Assembly: GCA_963969395.1 (NCBI GenBank)
Contig: OZ017798.1
Span: forward strand, 25,412,173-25,476,172
DNA from: Pseudoscleropodium purum
Taxonomy: Eukaryota > Streptophyta > Bryopsida > Hypnales > Brachytheciaceae
Direction of reading: 5' to 3'
Length of the DNA stretch: 64,000 bases
Position 1 is the stretch's first letter, and each line of letters opens with the position of its first letter. Below, one piece after another: positions 1-10,098 of this stretch. Below the pieces are notes generated by a model. That model was not told where the DNA came from and made no database searches. It was given only the letters and a program-made list of their open reading frames with translations. Made by a program: the position numbers and the translations under genes.

Positions 1-1189
1 CTTGAGAAGCCTTATTTTCTATACTTAGGAATAAGTTCAGTAGATTGAAACATTCTCAAAAAAAATTCTAAAGCCACTTTTTTGTTAGGAGTTCACTTGA
101 AACCAAGTCTAAAGGGCTTAGCCTTTTAATAAAAGGTTGATCTTCTTTCAATCAGAAAATGAATTATAAAAGGCTCCAGTAACTTATGAGGGCTTTGAAA
201 TGAATTGTTCATTGGAATATGCAAGCTTCAATATTTACTTCTACTCTCATGCAACTTTAAAAGTTGGATGAGCTCATGATCACCTTCAAACCTACATGTC
301 TCCTATTCTGTATCTTCAATGTTTGAATTGATTAAAAAAATTGAATCTTCATTGTTGGGTTCTATTAATTTAGACTTTAAAATGGTGGAATATATTCATA
401 ATTGATTATTCAATATATTTATTTATAGAAGATCAAAACAAAACAAAAAACCAAAGTTGGAATTAACCTTGGATGACATGACCCCGTCACCAAGGTAATC
501 AATTAAAAATTATCAAAATTCAAGATGAAAAGGTGTATTTTTTTTGTCCTTTAAAAAAAATTCATTGGACATTTTTAGCCATCAATGACCTTAACAAAGA
601 ATATCTCTAATAAATATAAATAGAAGCAATAACTAAATATAATTTAACTACATGAAAAATTGGTTAAATATTCAAAACTAAGGATTCTAGTAATCACCAA
701 TGAATTTTTTTCCCTTTGAAAAGTGATAGTGTCGTATAAAACAAAGAATAAAAACAACTCAATGTGGCTCTATAGAATGGGGAGTGGAGAAGATGGCAAA
801 GGTTAAGTACCACTTAGAGCTTGTTTCCATGCACTTTCCAACCTACAATTTTGGAAGGGATAGAGTGATGCACATATTCACTTATATTTCTCAACCTATC
901 ATGGAGATGACTAGTCTTCTAAAAAAATACACACTTTTCAACATTTACTAGCAAGGTCTTCCAACTTGATGGGTTTCCATCTTTATTTTTAAAAATAAAA
1001 CACGAGGTCAATAGAACTTGTCTCTCACCTTTTTAGTTTTTTCTTTGAAACTCTTCTAGAGTTTAAAAAAATCTTGGAGAGCTTTCAATTTTATTTAGTC
1101 TTATTGGGTGAATACACAATAGCCCTCCCAAATTTTTCCATGATAATGTAGACACGTGAAAATAGGAAGCTGTGTGGAATTGCGCTCAT

Positions 1190-1583
1190 AGAGCATCTCC
1201 ACTCTTTCATAATGAAACTACCTTCTCAAATGAGTTTCTCCAAGCTCAAGTGTCCTTCATGTCTCTTCCAACAAAGTAAATCCCCACCCTTTCTCTCCAT
1301 ATCCGTGGTACTCAACATGATCACTTGATGTGCACTACAACTCTCCACTTTCCTTGGTGGGAGTTGCTATAATTGTTAGACATTTCCAAAAAGGATTATA
1401 GAAACATAGTCAAACAAGTAGAATTCAAGCTCAATGAAGAGATCAAGGAGGGCCTGTTAAGATAGAGGGTTGAGGGCTCATTTTATAAAGCCCAAGCTCC
1501 TTTTTTTCTTGGATGTGTCTAAGAGGGTAGGCTCTCCATAGACTAGACCGGTTTCCTTCCCAATGAAAGAGAGGAGATGCTCT
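1190..1583. mobile_element. MITE-like element with 21-bp terminal inverted repeats
   Basis: The left end at 1190-1210 reads AGAGCATCTCCACTCTTTCA followed by T. The reverse complement of 1563-1583 matches it at 20 of 21 positions. The AGAGCATCTCC start is a motif common at the ends of plant miniature inverted-repeat transposable elements. The element is about 394 bp and holds no coding frame. The flanks show no clean target-site duplication longer than two bases, so the superfamily is not assigned. A related single end occurs at 14324-14344. Confidence 0.7.
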
Positions 1584-3599
1584 TAGGGATGTCAAGGCTA
1601 CCCCAATAGTTACCAATGAACTTCAACACACACAACACTAGTTACAATTCATTCTTTGGTTCTTGTTATGTTTTCTGTTTTTGTTTTATTTGACACAAAT
1701 GAAACAAATTCACTTTGTTTTATTCATTTTTTAAAATTTTGATGACAAATGGCAAGCCATTGCATTAAAAAAAAACACCAACAAACAGCCAAGCCAAAAG
1801 GCTGGACAAATGAAGGGAAAAGAGCACAAAAAGAAGAAACCATACATTTGAACTCAAAAGAATTCACTCTGTTTTTGGAGAAACTTCTGACCATTTTCTG
1901 GCGATTTCATCCATGAAAAAACTGATAATATTCCCGGCCTGGCAATGACATGTAAGTACCCCAACCAGATCCAAAGAAACACAGCTCGGCAAAGCTGCCA
2001 TTCTCTCAGTAAGAAAGTACCCACCTTCTCCTCTAAAGTCCACAGGAACAACAGAGCTGACTTCGGATTCAAGGGCAACGTACGAGTGTAGTGCAGTGCA
2101 CACCACTGGCGTTGTTGAACTCGTGCGATAAGTTAGTATCGTATCCGCAATACATTCAAGTAGCATGGACACATAAATTAGCACATTCAAAGATCTATAC
2201 AAACATTGTGGGAACAAGGGATCCCGTGATCTTTTGTTCAAAATTCATTGAATAGTTCAAAAGTAGTTAAATGTGGCATGAAGTCAGGGAATAGACACTC
2301 TTGAAGTTGCAACAACCCAAAAGTGGTAAGGTGAGGGAAGTAATCCATTTCTGACCACTTAAGTAATTTCTCGTGTAGATCTACAAGGTGGGTTTCTTCA
2401 CAAGGTGAATTTTTTCATGTTTTAGCAACAAGTAGCAATAGGTTTGTATAATTTTCTAGATTTTTTTCCACAACAAATGATTACTTATGAATTTTTTAGT
2501 GGAAGACGGGCTTTCTTCCAGAATGGTGATATCATTAGAAGAGTTTTGGGGGGTCCAACCAAGGGTTGGTTTGCAATATTAAGAGCCTTATTATCCAATC
2601 ATAATGTGTTGCTCCGGATGCATTGGGAATTGCATCATGATTAATTGTTGCTCATCTCTTCTGCATGGCGTCGATTAGAAATGGGTTGCCTCCCATCGAT
2701 CCTCCCATCTCTAATCGTTTACATGATTCTGGGACAAATCATGAGCAGTATGAGACAATGCAAATCTTTTCTATATAGAAAGATAAGAAATATAGGGATT
2801 ACACATTTTAACATAATTTAGGAGAGCCAAAAAGTGCTGCAAATCCATATCCAATGTTTAGACTCATCTAATTCCAATTATTCAAGAGACTATTTTTTCT
2901 GCTCAATAATTTCCAAACACTTTATGACACTGTTGGACATGTGTCATGACCTTATTAGTCCCAACTTTAAAAAAGAGAAAGGAAAAAAAAACATTCCAAG
3001 CTTTGATTGAAATGTTGTTCTAATCTTCATTGGAAATAACTGCATCTTAAAGATTAGGAATGATTCCTTGGTCAAAAATGGGTGGTTCTACCATAGACTA
3101 AAATCTTAAACAATAGATACATATTCATTAAAAAGATATACACTATTATAACATATGGCCAAATAGTGGCTTTAAAACATGTGTATGAGAGCATTTCCAA
3201 GCTACTTCTAAAACAATCAAGCCACAATAAGAGTTTGAAGGGGCTATGAAACTATTTTGTGAGTGGAGTAGTTCAAGAACCATTGTGGTTATGCTTGCTC
3301 TCTACAACTCATTACTAGGAACAAGCTGAAAATTCATCTTGTTTGAAAAGAGACAAATAGAATTTGAATTCAAAAGTTTTGATAATAAGGACAATTGTTG
3401 CATTTCTTGGCCACCTCAAGTAGAGCTCCAATTGTGGCCATGAGAGTGGCACATATGATCATGTATTGCAAAAATACTCCCCAAAGTAGCTAGACTCATG
3501 ACTTTGGCATTTTGAGTCAAGATGTATCAAGGACAACAAGGGATTTTCTAACTAGCACTTGACCCTTTATAACTTTCACTTTTAAATGTTACATTCTCC

Positions 3600-4740
3600 A
3601 TTATAATCCCCTTTCACTCTAATTCCCTTCATTTGACTGATTGGGAGACATTCATATTCCATGTCCAACAATCTTGGAATGTGAGACACCTGTGTCACAA
3701 TCAAATGATACTGCGACAAGTGTGCAAGATATTCCAGAGTGCGATTGAAGAGAGTCAAATTGAAAGAGGTTTTGAGTGTCAAAAATGCGTCCAGAGTGAC
3801 AAGACTCAGTCACGTACGTCTGAGCACTGAGAAGTGACATCGACGTGTGTCCCTACCGCTGCGAAGAAACCCTGATAAAGCGCCCATCATCTGGCACTGA
3901 CTTGTGGTTCCGAAAGGCTTTAAGCTTATCTTATTATTCCAGTCGAAGCAGCGCGACGGAAGTCTCACCGACCCAACAGATGTAGAAGTTGGCAGGCGGA
4001 AGACACCGTAATAAGGCGGAATGATTCTAGAACGGAAGATAGCGAGCTCCCTCTGAGTCAACGTGAACGGAAGTCGGCCTGCACGGGGTTCGAGGCCTTC
4101 AATGGGCCTTATTAGTGGCCTGACGCAGTGTTGTACTCCTCTAAAACTGTCAATAATTCGAATCAACTTCGGCTGTGCAATCCTTGCTCACGCAGTAGTC
4201 ACGCCACTGAGCCACTCTATTGAACCGCTTCTCCCTTCTTTCTCCTCATTTCCTGGAAAAATCTCAGAAAGTGGCAATCAATCAAGTATGTTCAATACGT
4301 ACAGCCGCTTACTGAACCGCACGATGGTGGTGGATTCGTTGCTCTCAAATTGATTATTTTATAAGTCCTTAGAATAGATCGATAGATCTTTTCAGGTGTA
4401 CCGGTACTGGTATCCCATCCAATGTTGGATCGATGCTTGAATGTTCCAATCAAAATCACTTCGACTTTGTTTTGCAATGGGTTGACATTCAAATCCTTTA
4501 CTTACTGCGCGCATGTGCGCATCAACAGCTAAACTTGTCGAAACTTTCATTTGTGGGCAAGATGATGATTCCAAAACAAATTTTATACCGATACAAACCT
4601 CCGAAATCAAATCCGGCTTGTATTGGTTCTGTCCAAAGGACGCAGACGAAGTTATCCTCTGGCATTCTGAATCCAAGGTTCCAAATTCTATCTAAAATAG
4701 TGTGCTCGTAAAGCGACCTTTTAAGAGCTGACTGCATTTG
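3600..4740. pseudogene. GC-richer relic of unknown origin
   Basis: This block contrasts with its AT-rich surroundings: it is richer in CpG and carries overlapping open frames on both strands, for example 3810-4166 minus (118 codons) and 4433-4711 plus (92 codons). None matches a family I recognise, and no chain of splice sites links them into a longer protein. It may be a decayed gene or transposon fragment, or the CpG-rich promoter of a lost gene. The call rests on composition and open frames only, so confidence is low. Confidence 0.2.
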
Positions 4741-6928
4741 GGGGAAGCTAAACTCTTTGAAACAATTTTCAAGTAAATTTTCTTAGGAAGAAAAATGGAA
4801 TTGGCATGTAGCCCAAGTGGTTTCATATTTTTTGGACCTTCTTGGAATTAGTTACAAATTTTTGAAGTTCAAAAGTAGTGGTCACTAAAAGTGACCTCCT
4901 CCTGAAATGTACACTTGTAATACATTGAGGAAAGCAAGATGTACCTCTATGTCAGTGGTTGCTTTTAGAGCCAGGTTGCATTTAGAACACCCTACCTTAC
5001 AAGAGCATTCACAACTACATTCGCACTACACAACCCGGTTAGGTTTTGATTGGAGTGGATAGAGCATTACGCTCACAATATTGTTCTTATTTTCAAAAGT
5101 GGATATTTTTAGTTGATTGGTTTGCTTGAATTCTTGTTTAAAATTCTTGTATTTTGCAATATTTATGAAAAATCAATTGCATGAAATAGTGCTTGCTATG
5201 AAAAAAATGACAATCATGAACTATACTAAAAAAAATATCATAAAATAAAGAAATAAAACATAAAGACATTAGAATCTACAAACAATGCAAGAATCCATAT
5301 TAGTTAGTAAAAGACTATAAGGTTTCAAAAAGAAGTAAAAATGAGCATCAATCAATTTACCACTAAAGAAGATTAACAAAGTTAAAAAAAAAAAGATAAC
5401 ATTGGAAAAAATTCTAGGAACAAATAAAATTGCTAGTAAACCTTTATTACAATAATAATGTATAATTTATAAATGGATTATATGACAATAAAAAAAATCA
5501 TTAAGAATAACATCTAATATAATTAGTGTGATACTATTCACACCTGTATATATGTGAGCATTCTTACAACCCTTTATTACGAAATTGGTCAAATTTTCAT
5601 CTACTAATTTTCATTAAAAAAATCAGAGCCATTCATTCCTCTACTTGATCCTTGGCTACCTAGGTTCAATCATCATTGCAATCATCCCTTTTTTTTGGCA
5701 CCATAGGGCCAGATTGCACCATTTCAAAATAAATTTCTACTTTTCACTAGATAAATGTAATTTTTTTTGCCAAAAATTTTCCATTTCTATTTAAAATGTG
5801 GATGAAGTTGCCAAATTTGGATGAAAAAGTACATGCATATGATTGGAAAGTGTTTTTTTGGTCCAAAAGTTGGATGGATGTAGAAATAGAATGCCTACCA
5901 AATTTTAAGTGATCGCTATTCTTGCACTTTCTTAGAAAGTAAAAAAAATGTTGATGTAATGGGCTTTGTCATAGTATAATATAAAATGTATTTAGATTTT
6001 ATTTTTAACAATATAACTATATTTTATATTATTGATAATATCACATATATAAGTAACATTTCTGAGATTATGTATGAATCTCACTCACAATCAATTTATA
6101 GATAAATTATATTTCTAGAAACAAGAAAGAGAGAGAGAGTAAAACTGTTAATAATATTTTTTTAAATTTCTTTTGAATTCATTCCCTAGTTTTACTACAT
6201 GGAGTCACTAGTACAAAGAAACATAGCTCATAAAGACTAGAGAAATGACTTAAAAAAGAAGATTGAAGTTATAGACTTGACTATCAATAGATGTTTTTAT
6301 AGCATTTTTTTTAGTCTAAGCAACTCTAGTTTCTGTAAGTGATTTTGAGACATGACACGGAAAATTGGCATTACCTTGAAAACTAGTTTGACTTGAAAAT
6401 TTTATTTTTGAAGGATTTTGTAAAAAAATTTAAAAAAATTTAAATATATATATATATATATATTTCAACTTGCACTCATTCAAAATAGTGTGACTCTAGT
6501 AAATTAGTGTTACATGCATAAAGATATTTAAACCAAAAGCCAAACCCCTTCCAATTGTGACCTCTGTTGTTGGGCTTGATTGTATATGTTGCATCCTAAA
6601 TTCCTAATGTATAGTGAAAACTTCAAAAGTTGGTTTTACATCAACTTCAATACAAATTTAAATTTCAAAGGGTTGCAATTGGGTTGAAAAGCCTCACTGA
6701 TTCCATAATTTCAATGAACTCTATCATGTGGTTTCTACACATGGCAAATTAAGCTTCATTCATCATTCTAAATTCTTGAAGGTTGCTTGTAGATTACTAT
6801 TGCAACTTAGTAGTAGGGGTAAAGTAAAGAGTCAAATAAGAATCAAAATGGACAAGAGAATTCCTCTCCTAAGGACAACAACTAAAAGCTTGATGCTTTG
6901 ACCATCTAAGGTAGGAGGTTCTAAAAGC

Positions 6929-7047
6929 ACATAGGCTCTAAAAGCACTCACCTCCTTAAATGTACATTGTATGCACATGTTTTTTAAGCCTTCAACCATG
7001 TACAAACAATGTACATTTAGGAGGTGGACGCCAATAGAACCCTATGC
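6929..7047. repeat. Foldback hairpin with about 45-50 bp arms
   Basis: The sequence CACCTCCTTAAATGTACATT in the left arm is mirrored by AATGTACATTTAGGAGGTG in the right arm. The inner arms meet around a spacer of about 17 bases (6980-6996) as CACATG and CATGTAC. Pairing continues outward through ACATAGGCTCT on the left and AACCCTATGC on the right. A transcript would form a long near-perfect stem. It could be a small foldback transposon or a small-RNA precursor; the sequence alone does not decide. Confidence 0.65.
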
Positions 7048-7389
7048 CACTTCAACTTCAAAATTTCATAACTAATTCTACAAAGTTCCAGAAAATATGA
7101 AACGACTTGGGTTAGATGCCAATTGTACTTGTCTTTCAAGGAAAATTAACTGAGAGATATTTCAAGAAGTTTCACCTCCTGAAAAGTCAATTCCAACTCT
7201 TCAATGGTTGATTTATGGACCTCCTACCTTAATTGGTGTCTTTTTTTCTCTATACTCAAAATTGATTTGACTGAAATACACGTGAAAAATTAATTCTCTG
7301 ATTCGCCATTCAACCTGCAAAAAACCAAAAAATTTCAAGTCCAATCAATTAGTCTAAATATTTGCAACGACCCAAGGCTTATCAATTGA

Positions 7390-7690
7390 AAATTGAATTC
7401 AGAGTAAGGTAGGTAGTACCCCAAAATGAAAATTCAGTTAAGCCGTTATACAACCCCTGGGAGTCCATTCCTTATCTTGACCTGTGTAGCCGCCGGGGCA
7501 TTTGGCTTGCAGTCAACGTCGGTGGGAAGCTTCTGGTCAGTCTCGCTTGCATTTCTGGGCAAGAAACCCACCAGCATGCTTCTTATGACATATCAATGGT
7601 TCAGCCGCACGGGGAACAGGCATTTTGAAAGTCAAAACTTGAATTTTCACATAGTTCTTCATTTTAAATGTTTTAAACAATAACTGAGGA
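7390..7690 (+). pseudogene. Isolated GC-richer fragment with an 85-codon open frame
   Basis: Positions 7426-7683 carry an 85-codon frame starting with ATG, inside a short island of higher GC in AT-rich DNA. The predicted peptide has a weakly hydrophobic stretch but no recognised motif. No splice-supported extension is visible on either side. It may be a captured exon or a relic. I cannot name a family for it. Confidence 0.15.
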
Positions 7691-8378
7691 AATGTAGTTC
7701 TAGTGATCTACTTTTTACACCATTTGAATTTCTTTTTTTCAAAATTGTTAGAATTGTAATTTTCATGACACTTTGAAAGATAAGTCATCTCGAAAGCTCA
7801 AAAAGTACGCCATTTTTGACCTTTTTTTCTATCAAATTTCTCTTGGAGTACATCCATTATAACGTCATGTTTTTCACTAATATTTGCATATTTTTTTGAA
7901 AATGACACACTATTTAAAACATTTTTGTAATTTTTATGATTTTTACAAATAAATTTCTTTACAAAAATCATAGAAAATTCAATTTGAGGTTTTTTAAATA
8001 TACAAAATAGAGGGATTCAATTTTAGATGTGTATTACTACATGTAAAAAAATATCAAAATTCCTTCACCAAATCATTGGGAACTCAATGCACCTTCCAAA
8101 ATATAAAAACAAAAGAAGAAAAACAATAGTAAACCCTAAAAGGTAGGCACTCAATAGAAGAATGTTCATCCAATGTCGAAATCTATCTTTCTTAGAAATG
8201 GAAAAAATCCGAGTCATTTTTTGCCTTTTAGGGGGCTTGCCAATACTTTCATCCATTTGTCCATTTCCATCCAACTTTGAATATTTTCTTAATCCACTTT
8301 GCCATATATATTTTATTCTAATTTTAAAATGGGACCCAATCCATTATCGACCAGGGACCTATTCTCGTTATATAGGCT

Positions 8379-8707
8379 ACTCTCTTTCCAATCAAGGGAA
8401 AGCAAGAGATTAATTATAATACAATTTCCAATGCAATCATGTCACTTTACGATTGGTTGCAATTTTGGTTGACTTTGCAACCGACTTGAGGTTGGAAATA
8501 GGAAGCCCTATATGATAAGAATAGGTCAAACAAAATCTTCAACTAAAAGATACTTAGTAAATAGTAATTATGTTTTGAGAAATAAAATTCTAAAAAAAAT
8601 TTGGAATCCTTCTAAATTCTAATTCTATAAGTGAGAAAATTTCTCCACTCAAGAAAATAGCGCTCCAAATATGTGAAATTACTTAAGTGGCTGAAAATGG
8701 ATCAGCT
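8379..8707. repeat. Dispersed repeat family A, copy 1
   Basis: This segment aligns along most of its length with 31371-31645. Shared landmarks in order are CTCTCTTTCC, GATTAATTAT, TTTCCAATG, GATTGGTTGCAA, TTGGAAATAGGA, ATAGGTCAAACAAAATCTTC, TAGTAATTATGTTTTGA, GAATCCTTCTAAA, CACTCCAAATA-like and CTTAAGTG. The two copies lie about 23 kb apart in the same orientation and differ by many small changes. That pattern fits an old non-coding transposon family. No terminal repeats or coding capacity are visible. Confidence 0.75.
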
Positions 8708-8831
8708 CCATTTAGAGCATTCCCATGCATCTTGCAAAATAGATGATTAGCCAACTGAGGCTAACAAAACTACCCCACTTGTCCCACAAAATGGATGACT
8801 TGCTAACAAATTGATTGGTAAAGGTCAAGAC

Positions 8832-9136
8832 GGCTTGCAAAATGGAATATAGTTGCTAGCCTGTAGACAACTTGCTAACAGACTGCAAGACAAAGTTGGA
8901 CAAAATGCTGCGGAATTTGCTACACAAATGAGACAAATGCACTACGGCACTTCTGCAGAGCGAGACAAAACATTGCAACACATCCTCGACGTGCCTGTAG
9001 GTGATTTGAAGTTGAAGTCCCAATTCTGAATCTCAATCTCCACATTCTTGTCTCTCTTGGCCTGTTAGCAAGTTGTGGGTGAGGCACAACTCACCACCTA
9101 GCTTGCAAAGTGGATGCCTCTACATTTTGCAAGCCA
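8832..9136. repeat. Nested inverted repeats (possible MITE remnant)
   Basis: Two perfect inverted pairs are nested. ACAACTTGCTAACAG at 8867-8881 pairs with 9062-9076. GGCTTGCAAAATG at 8832-8844 pairs with 9124-9136. The words CTTGCAAAATGG and CTTGCTAACA recur several times in between. The block begins just after a MITE-like AGAGCATTCCCATGC motif at about 8716. The repeated subterminal words suggest a decayed DNA transposon. Confidence 0.5.
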
Positions 9137-9239
9137 GAAATCCACCACATTTTCCAAGATAGGTGGTGATGATCTTACAAACAATAGCAGTGATTGTCAC
9201 TCTCTATGTACCGTAATCTAGAAAAAAAACAAAAAACTG

Positions 9240-9700
9240 ATGTGAACTGCCTGCCACCAAGAGCGAGTCGGTTTCCCCGGGAGTTGAATGGATCAAACCA
9301 AGGAGAGAGCTCCGTCCGTCCCGGTCATTAACTCACCGTTACCGTCATTAATTCCGTTGCTGATTCGGCACATGCCTGGCCACGTCACAGCGCCAGCGGG
9401 GACGTGTCTGGGTGGCGGGACCTTTTCAACCCCTCCCGTCCGTCGTCACGTGATGCAAATTCACTTAACCCCAATTCGTGGCCTAAGTGTGAACGCGCTC
9501 GTGGAGCTATTGGAGTGCCAGTTGGACCAATCCGAGAGCGGGAAGTGCCACGGTGGAAAATGAAAAAAGTTAGAGCGTTCCCGACTGCTCTTCTCTGCTC
9601 TGCTCTGTTGCGGGGAGGATTCATCACCGCTGCGTTTGATTTGATCGGAGTGAGGAATTTCAGCAGAATAATGGGCTGTGAATTAAATAGGAAATTCATA
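9240..9700. promoter_or_regulatory. Orphan GC/CpG-rich island with three ACGT boxes
   Basis: A sharply bounded GC- and CpG-rich island sits in AT-rich DNA. Within about 75 bases it carries CACGTCAC (9381), GACGTGTC (9401) and the palindromic G-box TCACGTGA (9446-9453). Such ACGT cores are the binding sites of bZIP and bHLH factors and are typical of plant promoters. Open frames of about 100 codons exist on both strands, with no recognised domain. No gene is seen immediately downstream on either strand. It may be the promoter and first exon of a lost or non-coding gene. Confidence 0.3.
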
Positions 9701-9797
9701 TAAAGTTATGGTGGAAGTCCGTCCTGGGGAACTAATATACAAAAGCACCAATTTGCAAATGACGACAGACATGTAACTCCAAATTGCCTGACGGTAG

Positions 9798-10098
9798 GGG
9801 AAAGAAAGAGAAAACTCGTGTTCCAACCCAAGAAAAAGAAAAAAGAAAAAAGAAAAAGAAAAAGAAAAAGAAAAGTTCAGTGTAAGAACACTGCCCAATT
9901 TGTGAGGGGGCAGGGCATTAGTGCAGTGTACTTAATTAATTAGTGTAAATAATTAGTTAGTATAATTAATTAGTTAGTTAAAAGAAGAGAAAATTTGTGT
10001 TTTAACCCAAGAAAAAGAAAGGAAAAAGAAAAAGTCCATTGTGGAACATTGCATTGACTTGCTTGATTTGTGAGGGGATATTAGTGAATTTACTTACT
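9798..10098. repeat. Diverged tandem duplication with purine tract
   Basis: Units at about 9798-9932 and 9981-10098 share, in order, GAGAAAA, TGTGTT-like, AACCCAAGAAAAAGAAA, further AAAAAG repeats, an ACATTGC/ACACTGCCC region, ATTTGTGAGGGG and a TTAGTG...TACTTA end. The first unit has the longer purine run, made of GAAAAA units. A TTAATTAGTTAG-rich spacer of about 50 bases separates them. This is a local duplication followed by divergence. Confidence 0.6.

Larger units (their letters stand above)
1..9239. other. AT-rich gene-poor region
   Basis: No convincing protein-coding gene is seen. The stretch is rich in A and T runs and every reading frame is short. Open frames of 60 to 125 codons (for example at 1864-2241 minus and 2444-2644 plus) have no recognisable domain and no supporting splice structure. 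Items that stand out are listed separately: a MITE near 1.2-1.6 kb, GC-richer relics near 3.6-4.7 and 7.4-7.7 kb, a hairpin near 6.9-7.0 kb, a dispersed repeat near 8.4-8.7 kb and an inverted-repeat block near 8.8-9.1 kb. A short (AT)n tract lies near 6445-6465. Confidence 0.7.
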
